From: Prevotella sp. 885
GTDB taxonomy: Bacteria; Bacteroidota; Bacteroidia; Bacteroidales; Bacteroidaceae
Assembly (NCBI RefSeq): GCF_002265625.1
Contig: NZ_NOVE01000012.1
Coordinates: 1 to 64,000, forward strand
DNA: 64,000 nucleotides
Direction: 5' to 3'
Shown: piece after piece, positions 8,068-16,643 of the stretch
Layout: every line of letters starts with the position of its first letter
Numbering within the stretch: position 1 is the stretch's first letter
Made by a program: the position numbers and the translations under genes
Notes under the pieces: generated by a model
The model's input: only the letters and a program-made list of their open reading frames with translations
Database searches by the model: none
Told to the model about the DNA's origin: nothing

Positions 8068-8673
8068 ATGAGCAAGAAGGTTTATTTATTTGATTTCGAC
8101 GGAACAGTTACTTCCGCCGACACATTACTCCGTTTCATACGATTTGCGTGTGGAACGTGGCGCTTTCTGCTCGGATTTTTTCTTCATTCCCCGATGATTA
8201 TCGCAATGAAGCTAAAACTCTGTGATAACGGCAAGACTAAGCAGAAAGTCTTCTCGTGGTTCTTCCGCGGGATGAACATTGATGTCTTTGACAATCTCTG
8301 CAAGCGTTTTGCAACAGAAAACTTCAACTTAATGCGCCCTAAAGCCACAGACTTGCTCAACCGGCTCTTCCGTGACGACGAGGATATCGTCATCGTCAGC
8401 GCCAGTTTGGTCAACTGGGTTAGCCCCTTCTTCACCCATATCCAGCGCGACAGCAAGTCTAACTTCCACGTTCTCGGTACTATTCCAGAGGTAAAGGACG
8501 GAGTGATAACCGGACGCTTCCTTACATACAACTGCTACGGAGCAGAGAAGGTGCATTGCATACGCCGACTCTATCCCGACCGCGAGAACTATCATTTCAT
8601 TGCTTTCGGCGACAGTAACGGCGACAAGCAGATGCTTGCCTTCGCAGACGAGAGCTACTATCGCATATTCTGA
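8068..8673 (+). CDS. HAD superfamily (class IB-like) phosphatase
   Basis: 201 residues. HAD motif I is LFDFDGTVTSADTL near the N-terminus, with both aspartates present. Motif II is IVIVSASLVNWV (Ser). Motif III/IV is FIAFGDSNGDKQML (the GDSxxD aspartates). The layout matches SerB-like class IB HAD phosphatases, which hydrolyse small phosphate esters, but the substrate cannot be read from the sequence. It heads a probable five-gene operon with GtrA, two membrane proteins and a glycosyltransferase. A role in making or recycling a lipid- or sugar-phosphate for surface glycan is therefore plausible. That is inference from context. Confidence 0.85.
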   Translation: MSKKVYLFDFDGTVTSADTLLRFIRFACGTWRFLLGFFLHSPMIIAMKLKLCDNGKTKQKVFSWFFRGMNIDVFDNLCKRFATENFNLMRPKATDLLNRLFRDDEDIVIVSASLVNWVSPFFTHIQRDSKSNFHVLGTIPEVKDGVITGRFLTYNCYGAEKVHCIRRLYPDRENYHFIAFGDSNGDKQMLAFADESYYRIF

Positions 8674-8718
8674 TGCCCGCCAAACAAGGGCAACCCCAAA
8701 CTATCATACTTCCTCCGC

Positions 8719-9114
8719 ATGACTCATAACGATATACTGACACCCCAGCAACGCGACCGCCTCGGCGAGGTGGTACGCTTTGGCTTAGTCGGTGTTGCAG
8801 CCACCCTTCTTCAATACGCCATCTATTGGGTGCTGCTCCACTGGCTCTCGCCAAGCTTTGCGTTGACAATAGGCTACATCATAAGCTTCTTCTTTAATTT
8901 CTGGGCGTCCACCCGCTTCACTTTCCGCGTGAAAGCCTCGGCGAAGCGAGGCGCAGGATTCGCCCTATCGCACGTCGTCAACTACGTCTTGCAGCTCGCA
9001 ACGCTCAACTTCTTCATCTGGGTTGGCGTCAACGAGAAGTGGGCACCCATCCCGATGTTCTGCATCTGCGTCCCCGTAAACTTCCTTCTCGTAAGGTTCT
9101 TCCTGAAGAGATAA
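8719..9114 (+). CDS. GtrA family membrane protein
   Basis: 131 residues with four hydrophobic segments. The opening is VRFGLVGVAATLLQYAIYW, and GYIISFFFNFWASTRFTF follows, with the conserved aromatic and Asn residues of the GtrA fold. GtrA proteins are thought to flip or position polyprenyl-phosphate-linked sugars across the inner membrane. The gene lies 45 bp after the HAD gene and 59 bp before a polytopic membrane protein, all on +. Confidence 0.9.
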   Translation: MTHNDILTPQQRDRLGEVVRFGLVGVAATLLQYAIYWVLLHWLSPSFALTIGYIISFFFNFWASTRFTFRVKASAKRGAGFALSHVVNYVLQLATLNFFIWVGVNEKWAPIPMFCICVPVNFLLVRFFLKR

Positions 9115-9173
9115 CGGCGTAAGAATCGCCACCTCCTATTTTTTATACCATCATTCACACCATATTAATCCGT

Positions 9174-10679
9174 ATGCCAGCAAACAATAAATTATCAGAA
9201 ATATTCCGTTCGCTCTCCGGCGTCTTCCGTTCGCTCTTCCGCATAAAGCGTGAGGAACGATGTCTCGCGTCTTTCCTCCTCATAGTGTTCCTTGTTCTTG
9301 ATGCTTTAGTGGTGTGCAAGTATTACGACGTGTTCACACCGCAGACCCGACATTACTGGCATCTCTTCATATCGAAGTTCCACATATCCGGTTTCGACCC
9401 CATCACGTACAGCGTGGTGTCTGACTGGACGGCAGGATATAACGTCTATCGCCATCCCTTGCTGGCGTTCTTCATGTATGTGCCATACCTTATCAATCAG
9501 GCACTGATGTGGATTACGGGCATCAACTGCGCCATATTCATCGTCTCCGCCATCCAGACATTCTGCGCTTTCTATGCCTCAATGTTCCTCTATCGCATCT
9601 TCCGCGAGATAGTCGGAGTCAGCCGAACCGACTCATCCCTGCTCACCATATTCTTCTTCGGCTTCTCCTTCGTGATGCTCTCGGCGATGGTGCCCGACCA
9701 TTTCATCATCTCCATGATGCTCCTTCTGCTTGCCCTTTATGTCTCAGGCAAGCTGATACTGAAGCGACGCAGCCTCACCATCTGGCAGTCTGCGCTCTAC
9801 TTCTTCCTCACCGCAGGCACATCGCTCAACAACGGACTGAAGATCTATCTCTCAATGCTCTTTGTCAACGGCAAGCGAATCTTCCGACCAAAATATCTTT
9901 TCTTCGCCATTCTCCTTCCTGCCGCACTCACATGGGGAGCGGCACGCATGAGTTATGACCACATCGTCTGGCCCCGCGACGTGGCGGCAAAGGCTGCACG
10001 TGCCAAGGCAAAGGCTGCGAAGCAGAAGAAGCAGGAGGAGGAAAAGCTCCGCAAACAGCACGACGACTCGGTGCGCATAGCCTCTTTCACAGCCTATCAG
10101 CTCGACTCGCTCTCTGCCGACTCAGCCAGACGCGACTCCATAGCCAAGGCAAAGCCGAAGCCAGTTAGACGCCGCAAGAACGGCAAACCCATCAGCAACG
10201 GCGAGTTCCTCAGCTGGACAGACGTCACTACGTCGCGTACAGAATCGGTGGTGGAGAACCTTTTCGGCGAAGGAATACAGCTGCATGAAGACCATCTGCT
10301 TGGCGACGTGCTCAAGTCGCGCCCCATGATAGTGAACTATCGCCACGCCTTCAACTACATCATCGAGGCAGTAATCGTCCTTCTCTTCATCGCTGGCATC
10401 TGGTGCGGACGTCGGTCAAGGTTTATGTGGCTGGCAATGTCTTACTTCGCCCTCGACATGGCGCTGCACGTAGGACTCGGTTTCGGCATCAACGAGGTGT
10501 ACATAATGTCCGCACACTGGATATACGTAATGCCTATAACAATGGCTTTCCTTATGAAGGCAATGGCAGTACGCCGCCGTCAGGCACTCGCACTGAAGAC
10601 CCTCGTGGCTCTGCTTGCGACATATCTGTGGATATGGAACGTCAGTCTCATCGTCCGCTATCTCTATTTCACCAGATAA
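9174..10679 (+). CDS. Polytopic membrane protein, paralogue of the next gene (DUF6080-like)
   Basis: 501 residues with about nine or ten hydrophobic segments. It is clearly related to the product of 10695-12020. Shared stretches include EER(C/R)LA near the N-terminus, the block ending TTSRxxSVVxNLFGE, QLHxDHL, and GFGINEVYIM(S/T)AHW near the C-terminus. Between about residues 265 and 335 it has a charged Lys/Ala/Glu-rich insert that is much shorter in the paralogue. The pattern resembles a family I tentatively recall as DUF6080; no function is known to me. The layout (helices plus one large soluble loop, beside GtrA and GT4 genes) is reminiscent of membrane glycan-transfer enzymes, but that is inference. 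Confidence 0.75.
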   Translation: MPANNKLSEIFRSLSGVFRSLFRIKREERCLASFLLIVFLVLDALVVCKYYDVFTPQTRHYWHLFISKFHISGFDPITYSVVSDWTAGYNVYRHPLLAFFMYVPYLINQALMWITGINCAIFIVSAIQTFCAFYASMFLYRIFREIVGVSRTDSSLLTIFFFGFSFVMLSAMVPDHFIISMMLLLLALYVSGKLILKRRSLTIWQSALYFFLTAGTSLNNGLKIYLSMLFVNGKRIFRPKYLFFAILLPAALTWGAARMSYDHIVWPRDVAAKAARAKAKAAKQKKQEEEKLRKQHDDSVRIASFTAYQLDSLSADSARRDSIAKAKPKPVRRRKNGKPISNGEFLSWTDVTTSRTESVVENLFGEGIQLHEDHLLGDVLKSRPMIVNYRHAFNYIIEAVIVLLFIAGIWCGRRSRFMWLAMSYFALDMALHVGLGFGINEVYIMSAHWIYVMPITMAFLMKAMAVRRRQALALKTLVALLATYLWIWNVSLIVRYLYFTR

Positions 10680-10694
10680 ATCCATCTATACATT

Positions 10695-12020
10695 ATGTTA
10701 GGACTACGTAAAGAGGAGCGGCGACTCGCCATAGTAGCCGCCGTCGTCTTCACCATACTGAACGGTCTGCTCATCTATTGTCATTACGACTCGTTCACAC
10801 GCGGTGCACGTGTAGGGTTTTGGTCTGTGTTTTACAACCATCTCTGCATGTCGGGCTATGACGTCTTCTCGCTGATATTCATATCGTGCATGAGGCTTCA
10901 CTGGAACGCCCTGCGCCATCCGCTCTTCGTGACTGTGCTCCTGCCGATGTACTGGATTAACCATTGGCTGATGCCGCAGACCGAATTCAACTTCGCCGTC
11001 TTCCTCATGGCGGCGCTTCTCATAGCCGCAGACGTTTGGGGAGCCGTACTGCTACATCGCATCCTGCGCGACATCGTAGGGGTGAAGTTCGGCGACGCCA
11101 CTCTGCTCACAGCCCTCTTCTACGGCTTCGCCCATGTGATGACGGCAGCCATCGTGCCCGACCATTTCGCACTTTCGCTGCCCCTGCTGCTCCTCGCCCT
11201 CTTCATGACGGGCCGTCACCTGCAGCGCGGCACCCGCTTCACATGGCTGCAGCAGGCGCTGCTGTTCTTCCTTACAGCCGGCGTGACGCTCACCAACGGC
11301 GTGAAGATAGCTCTGGCGGCATGGATGGTGAACGGCAAGAAGGTCTTTTCGTGGAAGAGCATCCTTTCTTTCGTTGTGCCCACGCTGATGCTCGGTGCCG
11401 TCTTCGTATGGCAGCAGGAGACCATCATCAAGCCGCAGGAGCAGCGCATCAAGCACATTGAGGCTGCCGTGGCAAAGAAAGACCCTGCCCGCATAGAACG
11501 CCTGAAGACGCATGACGCCTTCGTCAAGAAGCAGAACGGCGAGGCACTCACCAAGGACGTGCCGCTCCTGGAATGGAGCGACATGACCACATCGCGCATA
11601 CGATCCGTCGTTGACAACCTTTTCGGCGAGTCGCTACAGTTGCATAAGGACCATCTCATGGAGGACGTACAGCAGACGCGCCCCGTATTCGTCAGCTACG
11701 GGTCGACGATAAGCTACGTAGTGGAGGCATTGCTCGTGCTGCTCCTCGTCGCGGGAGCATGGGTGGCACGCCGCCAGCGCTTCTTCCTCATCGTCGCCAC
11801 GTGGTTCGGTTTCGACATGCTTATGCACCTCGGCTTCGGCTTCGGCATCAACGAGGTATACATAATGACAGCCCATTGGGCATTCATCATCCCCATCGCC
11901 GCAGCTTACCTGCTCCGCCAACGTCAGGACGCATGGCTCCGCTTTGCCGTCGCCGCCCTCACAATATGGCTGTGGGCATACAACGGCACGGTGCTGGTGG
12001 GTTATCTTCTAACCATCTAA
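10695..12020 (+). CDS. Polytopic membrane protein, tandem paralogue (DUF6080-like)
   Basis: 441 residues, about ten hydrophobic segments, starting 15 bp after its paralogue. Conserved elements are LKNG-like TLTNGVKIA, WSDMTTSRIRSVVDNLFGE, QLHKDHLMEDV and GFGINEVYIMTAHW. The second half of each protein keeps the His-containing blocks, so these are the candidate functional sites. It lacks most of the charged insert of its neighbour. The tandem arrangement suggests duplication followed by divergence. No specific activity can be named. Confidence 0.75.
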   Translation: MLGLRKEERRLAIVAAVVFTILNGLLIYCHYDSFTRGARVGFWSVFYNHLCMSGYDVFSLIFISCMRLHWNALRHPLFVTVLLPMYWINHWLMPQTEFNFAVFLMAALLIAADVWGAVLLHRILRDIVGVKFGDATLLTALFYGFAHVMTAAIVPDHFALSLPLLLLALFMTGRHLQRGTRFTWLQQALLFFLTAGVTLTNGVKIALAAWMVNGKKVFSWKSILSFVVPTLMLGAVFVWQQETIIKPQEQRIKHIEAAVAKKDPARIERLKTHDAFVKKQNGEALTKDVPLLEWSDMTTSRIRSVVDNLFGESLQLHKDHLMEDVQQTRPVFVSYGSTISYVVEALLVLLLVAGAWVARRQRFFLIVATWFGFDMLMHLGFGFGINEVYIMTAHWAFIIPIAAAYLLRQRQDAWLRFAVAALTIWLWAYNGTVLVGYLLTI

Positions 12021-12034
12021 AACTATACAGACTT

Positions 12035-13135
12035 ATGAGAATTTTCCATCTTATCACCCATTTCGATCTTGGTGGCGCCGAACGTGTGGCTGCCAACATC
12101 GCCATGTCGAAGACGCCCGACATGGAATATCATATTGTAGAGATAATGCGTGGCAAATCTCTTTACACCAATAAGTTCATAACCGAGATGAAGCAAGCCG
12201 GCGTAGTGTGTCATCGATCCCTTATGCCCGACGTCAATTTCCACTTCGTCTTCCAGCGCATAGCTGCCATTCTCTTCCCCCTGCGCATGCTCTACATCAT
12301 GCTGCGCTGGCATCCCGACGTCATACACGTCCACACGGAGACACCCGACATGTGTATTTACGCCTTCTCGCGCATCTTCCCATGTCTTCTTCGCCACACC
12401 CGCATCGTGCGTACCATCCACAACACTCGTCTGTGGAGCGGTTTGCCTTCCATCGCCTCGCTTATCGAACCCTACTATATTCGCCATAACGCCAACATCG
12501 GCATCTCTGATTCGGTATGCCAGTCGTATAAGCAACGCTTCGGAGCCGATGCGCCCATCATCCACAACGGCGTGAGCGTAATAAAGCAGCAGATTTATCC
12601 GCGCCTTGTCCACAGCAAGCTGAACATCCTCTTCGCTGGACGCTTCGAGCCCCAAAAGGGCATCCCCGTGCTCTGCGACGTCATCTGTGCGCTTGCCAAC
12701 GACCCGCGTTATCATTTCCATATAGCCGGCGACGGTTCGATGATGCCGATGGTGGAGGAACGGTTGGGTGGACTTGCCAACACTTCCATCCTCAAGCCCA
12801 TCTTCGGTCTCTCCTCCTTCATGTCGTCCTTCGACTATCTCTTCATGCCTTCCGAGTTTGAGGGTCTGAGCATGCTGTCAATGGAGGCAAGCATGAACCG
12901 TCTCCCCGTCATTGCAAACCGCTGTCCAGGCTTGAGCGACACGCTTCCCGAGGATTGGCCCCTGATGGTGGACAACAACAGCCTCAACGCCTACCTCCAT
13001 CTCTTCCGCGACATCCTCCCCACAGCCGACCACAACGCATTAGCCGACAAAGCCGCCACTTTCGCCGAGCAGAATTTCTCAATTAGGAAGATGCAGGAGG
13101 AGTATGAGAAGGTTTATAAGGGTATGTCAAAATAA
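12035..13135 (+). CDS. Glycosyltransferase, GT4 family
   Basis: About 366 residues. The start at 12035 is chosen because the protein then opens MRIFHLITHFDLGGAERVA, the standard GT4 N-terminus; the frame extends further upstream but overlaps the previous gene. The donor-site half has ILFAGRFEPQKGIPVL and the characteristic ExxxxExxG-type segment MPSEFEGLSMLSMEASMN. GT4 enzymes transfer a sugar from a nucleotide donor with retention. It is the last gene of the 8068-13135 operon, supporting a cell-surface polysaccharide or glycolipid role. The stop codon overlaps the start of a long inverted repeat. Confidence 0.9.
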   Translation: MRIFHLITHFDLGGAERVAANIAMSKTPDMEYHIVEIMRGKSLYTNKFITEMKQAGVVCHRSLMPDVNFHFVFQRIAAILFPLRMLYIMLRWHPDVIHVHTETPDMCIYAFSRIFPCLLRHTRIVRTIHNTRLWSGLPSIASLIEPYYIRHNANIGISDSVCQSYKQRFGADAPIIHNGVSVIKQQIYPRLVHSKLNILFAGRFEPQKGIPVLCDVICALANDPRYHFHIAGDGSMMPMVEERLGGLANTSILKPIFGLSSFMSSFDYLFMPSEFEGLSMLSMEASMNRLPVIANRCPGLSDTLPEDWPLMVDNNSLNAYLHLFRDILPTADHNALADKAATFAEQNFSIRKMQEEYEKVYKGMSK

Positions 13136-13219
13136 GAAAAACACAAGGTTACACAGTAGCGGAGGTCTCCCCTCTATTTATTTAGTTATTACATCCTCAT
13201 GTAACCTTGTGTTTTTCTT
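13134..13219. terminator. 20-bp perfect inverted repeat after the GT4 gene
   Basis: Bases 13134-13153 are the exact complement of 13200-13219 (arm AAGAAAAACACAAGGTTACA), separated by 46 nt. The 3' arm is T-rich, so it may terminate the operon, but the loop is far longer than in a normal terminator. Confidence 0.65.
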
Positions 13220-13226
13220 TGTTTTT

Positions 13227-13354
13227 CCGCTTGTGCTTTTCGAGAGAGGCGAAAGCCTCTCATTCATTTATGGCATATATGGGCGTGAGAACTTGTTCTC
13301 ATAAGACCATATATACCATAAAGGAATTGCCGAAGGCTCGAAAAGCATAAGCGG
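13227..13354. repeat. Nested hairpin structure of 128 bp
   Basis: Outer arms 13227-13244 and 13337-13354 pair over 18 bp (one G-U). Inside are a simple hairpin at 13245-13260 (AGAGGC-GAAA-GCCTCT), and arms 13269-13282 / 13307-13320 (13 of 14 paired) that enclose GAGAACTTGTTCTC at 13287-13300. It has no coding potential. It could be a folded RNA, a bidirectional terminator or an element end structure. Confidence 0.7.
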
Positions 13355-13430
13355 TATGTGGATGAAGGTTCTTGTCAAAGCCCTGCCTAACAATAACGCC
13401 AATCAGCTCATGCCAGATTGGCTGCGTTCG

Positions 13431-13486
13431 TGGGTGCGTGGCTACGGCGAGACGCCATAGCCTCCTATGTTTGCATTATCAGCTGT
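13431..13486. repeat. Hairpin of the GGCTATGGCG family, copy 3
   Basis: GTGGGTGCGTG is followed by GGCTACGGCG-AGA-CGCCATAGCC (13440-13462) and then CCTCCTATGTTTGCATT. Nearly the same stretch occurs at 56100-56145. Together with the two inverted repeats before it, this fills the 365-bp gap between the GT4 gene and the hybrid kinase gene. Confidence 0.75.
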
Positions 13487-13500
13487 AATTCCTAACTCTC

Positions 13501-16413
13501 TCACCCCTTCTTATACTGCGTCGGCGTCACTCCCATCACCAGCTTGAAGGTGCGGGTGAAGTGAGAGACGTCGTAGAAGCCGCACTTCATGGCCACCTCG
13601 TTGATGGGGAGGTCAGCATTGCTGTCAAGAATACGCTGTGCCATCTGCATCTGCCTTGTGCGGATGTAGACGGCTGGAGTGGTGCCGGAGACGGCGGTGA
13701 GCTTGCGGCGGAACTGCGCCGAACTCATGCAGAGAGCCACAGCAACGGTGTCGACGGTGACATTGCCCTCGTTCATCTCCTTGTCCACGATGGTGTTGAC
13801 ACGGTCGATGAAGGCACGGTCTTGCGGAGGAAGGGCAGCCTCGGCATTGGGCTGGTGCTCCGCAGCTGCCTGCATATAACGCTCGCGAAGCATACGGCTC
13901 TTCTCAAGAAGATTGCCTACGCTTACAGCCAGTTCCTCCGCATCGAAGGGTTTATAGATGTATGCGTCCACTCCCAGCTGCAAGCCGCGAAGCTTGTCCT
14001 CCTGCGAGGTCTTTGCCGTAACCATGATGACGGGGATGTGATTGAGCACTTCCGACTGCTTGACAGCCTGGCAAAGCTCGTAGCCATCCATGCGGGGCAT
14101 CATGACGTCCGTGACAATTATGTCGGGCACAAGCTGCGTCGCCATCTCCAAGCCCTTCATGCCGTCGTGCGCTATTGCCAAGCGATAACGAGTCTTGAGC
14201 TGCATGGTCATATACTCTGCCACATCAGCGTTGTCCTCTACGATGAGGACAAGCTGACGGGTGTCGGACGGATTGTCGTCGTCGGCATCGTCGGCTTCTG
14301 ATATAGAGTCAGAGCAGTCTGTTTCTGGCATGACATCGTTCTCGGCGTTCAAGAGGATGGACGTGGGGACGGAGCCAAGCGATTCCAACGACTTCACCTC
14401 TACTCCTTCCGGTGCCTTCACCGGAATGCGCACGGTGAACACCGAACCCTCGCCCACCTTACTGACGAGGCTTATGCTGCCGTTAAGAGCACTGACTATC
14501 TGCTTGACAAGCGCCAGTCCGACGCCCGAACCGACGTTCTTCTTGTCGCTCTCGGTCTGATAGAACGGCTCGAAGATGCGCTGCTGGTCGTCCTGCGAGA
14601 TGCCGCTACCGAAGTCAGCCACACGCATCTGCAGCATATCGTCCTCCACATCGAGCGACACGAGCACCTCGCTGCCCTCCTTCGAGAACTTTATGGCGTT
14701 GGTGACAAGATTGCACACCACCTTTTGTGCGTAGTCAGGCACAAAGTCACACACCGCCTTCTGCTGCTTCGGCGCATAAAGCAGACGGATGCCGCGAGAG
14801 TGAGCCATGTTGAGATGGCTCTCAATGATGTTGGAGAGGAAGAGAACCACGTCGCCACGATGCCAGTCGCACTTACCCACAGCCGACTTCACCTTCTGTA
14901 TGTCGAGGAGCTGATTGATGAGCGAGAGGAGGCGCGAGCCCTGTCGCGACACCATATTAGCAACTCGCGTGATGTCGCCCATCGGCACCTTGCCCTCCTC
15001 CATCATGCGTGAATAGCCGAGGATGACGGTCAGCGGGGTGCGAAACTCGTGGGTGATGTTGGTGAAGAACGAGAGGCGCATCTCGTCTAACTGGTGCTGC
15101 ACCTCCTGCTTGCGCTTACGGGCACGGAGAGCATAGAGCATGAAGCACACGATGACGGCGGCGAGGATGATGACCAGCATACCGGCAGCGAAGCTAAGGC
15201 GCTTCAGCGTGCGCTCCGTACGATACTGCTGATTGACTGACTCTATCTCGGCGCGGTGCTGCTCATGCTCGTAGCGCACACGCATGTTCTGCATGTGTAT
15301 GATGTTTTTCTCGCTCGATACGCTGTCGCCCAGCTCGTTGTAAATCTTATAGAAATGCAGCGCCTGACGGCTGTCGCCCTTGCGGTTATAGATGTCGTAA
15401 TAGAGTCGGGCAATCTGCGACTGGTGTTCCAGCGAATGAAGGTCGTGAGCCAGGCGGTCTGCCGTGTCAAGGTATTGCATGGCAGTGGCATCGTCGCCCA
15501 TCTTGATATAGATTTCAGCCAAAGCCAGACACGGTTCCATGGTGTGCCAGCGGTCGTCGGACGGCGCCATTATTTCGTAAGCCTTGCGATATTCGGCTAT
15601 CGCCTCTGCCCTCCTACCCTGCTTCTCGTTGAGTCGTCCGAAGTGGGTGTAGCAGAGCGAAATACCGAGGTCAGACTTTGCCAGGCGGTTCTGCTCCATA
15701 GATCGGCGATAGAACGTCCAGGCAGAGTCTATCTGGCCGTTACGCTCGTAGAGCGATCCGAGGTTGGCGTAATTGATGGCCTGACCAAGATGGCTGCCAA
15801 GACGCTTCTCGCCTTCGAGGGCAGCGTTGAATACGGAGTCGGCTGTTTCGGTATCGCCGAGCGTGAGGCAGATATTGCCGATGCCGTTGAGCGAAATCAC
15901 ACGGTTCTTACGCGCCGTGCTGTCATCCTTAAGGCTGAACTCCTCACAGAGATGCAGTCCGCGGTAATGATAGTCTACAGCCTCATCAAGGATGCCCATG
16001 CGTCGGAAGTTGGTGCCGATGTTGTTAAGCGCCTGAACGGCAGCAATGGTGTCGCCGAGCTGCTCTGCCAGCTTGAGTTCGCGTGTGTGGCAGTCGATGG
16101 CTTTGATGAAGAAGTTGGCCTCGCGGTAGACGCGTCCGAGCTTCTTGCGTGCACGCATCTCCAGCATGCGGTCGCCCTTGCGCTCCGCCGCATTCACAAG
16201 ACTGTCGAGGCTTTGCTCACCATCCACCTCGTCCACAATGCTGTCAGCATGTGAGCGCAGAGCCTGAAGATGACTGGGAGAAGGCGAAGAATGACAAGAA
16301 GTGAGGAGAAACACGACGGCAAGACACGTTACGGCAAGAAGACCGCATCGTGAGAGCAGGACGGGGGCAGTTTGGGGTGAGCTATATAATAATGTAAAAC
16401 GTCTGATTAGCAT
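13501..16413 (-). CDS. Hybrid two-component regulator: TPR sensor, histidine kinase, receiver, AraC-type HTH
   Basis: 970 residues. The N-terminus has a hydrophobic segment with a possible lipobox (LLTSC, Cys about 40). Tetratricopeptide-like repeats follow at about residues 60-390, then a membrane helix near 408-430. HisKA has its H-box at NITHEFRTPLTVIL (about 455). The ATPase domain has an N-box NLVTNAIKFS and G-boxes DFGSGIS and GSGVGLALV. The receiver is at about 725-840, with the phosphoacceptor Asp in IIVTDVMMPRMDG. The AraC-type HTH is at about 870-970. One-protein hybrid systems are common in Bacteroidales and usually control nearby polysaccharide-use genes; most have beta-propeller sensors, so the TPR input is a variant. 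No regulated target is obvious, although the GH95/GH2 genes lie about 4 kb away. Confidence 0.92.
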   Translation of the reverse strand: MLIRRFTLLYSSPQTAPVLLSRCGLLAVTCLAVVFLLTSCHSSPSPSHLQALRSHADSIVDEVDGEQSLDSLVNAAERKGDRMLEMRARKKLGRVYREANFFIKAIDCHTRELKLAEQLGDTIAAVQALNNIGTNFRRMGILDEAVDYHYRGLHLCEEFSLKDDSTARKNRVISLNGIGNICLTLGDTETADSVFNAALEGEKRLGSHLGQAINYANLGSLYERNGQIDSAWTFYRRSMEQNRLAKSDLGISLCYTHFGRLNEKQGRRAEAIAEYRKAYEIMAPSDDRWHTMEPCLALAEIYIKMGDDATAMQYLDTADRLAHDLHSLEHQSQIARLYYDIYNRKGDSRQALHFYKIYNELGDSVSSEKNIIHMQNMRVRYEHEQHRAEIESVNQQYRTERTLKRLSFAAGMLVIILAAVIVCFMLYALRARKRKQEVQHQLDEMRLSFFTNITHEFRTPLTVILGYSRMMEEGKVPMGDITRVANMVSRQGSRLLSLINQLLDIQKVKSAVGKCDWHRGDVVLFLSNIIESHLNMAHSRGIRLLYAPKQQKAVCDFVPDYAQKVVCNLVTNAIKFSKEGSEVLVSLDVEDDMLQMRVADFGSGISQDDQQRIFEPFYQTESDKKNVGSGVGLALVKQIVSALNGSISLVSKVGEGSVFTVRIPVKAPEGVEVKSLESLGSVPTSILLNAENDVMPETDCSDSISEADDADDDNPSDTRQLVLIVEDNADVAEYMTMQLKTRYRLAIAHDGMKGLEMATQLVPDIIVTDVMMPRMDGYELCQAVKQSEVLNHIPVIMVTAKTSQEDKLRGLQLGVDAYIYKPFDAEELAVSVGNLLEKSRMLRERYMQAAAEHQPNAEAALPPQDRAFIDRVNTIVDKEMNEGNVTVDTVAVALCMSSAQFRRKLTAVSGTTPAVYIRTRQMQMAQRILDSNADLPINEVAMKCGFYDVSHFTRTFKLVMGVTPTQYKKG

Positions 16414-16460
16414 AAGGCTTTTAGCGTGTTATCTGGTGAGAGGTTTATAGTATACGAATG

Positions 16461-16491
16461 CAAAAATACTACTAATTTTTGTTATCTCCAA
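16461..16491 (-). promoter_or_regulatory. Promoter of the hybrid regulator gene
   Basis: Read on the minus strand, TATTTTTG (16461-16468) fits TAnnTTTG and a TTG lies 20 bp further upstream (16489-16491). The spacing suits the Bacteroides -33/-7 rule. Confidence 0.6.
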
Positions 16492-16590
16492 GTAATATTT
16501 AAATGAATTATAATGGTAATTTGAACACAAATCTACCCTTTAAGAATACATTTTTGCACACATTGTAGCCGTTGTGTGCAGAAAATGTAT

Positions 16591-16598
16591 TAACTTTG
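16591..16598 (+). promoter_or_regulatory. -7 box of the fabI promoter
   Basis: TAACTTTG matches TAnnTTTG. It gives a leader of about 40 nt to the ATG at 16644 and shows that the coding start lies downstream of it. Confidence 0.65.
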
Positions 16599-16643
16599 CA
16601 CCGCCTAAGGCAAGAAATATCACATAAACGAAATAAGAAAGTT

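Noticed and set aside
13104..13304. Small gene downstream of the GT4 gene
   Set aside because: The frame runs across the inverted repeats and overlaps the GT4 end; nothing supports it.
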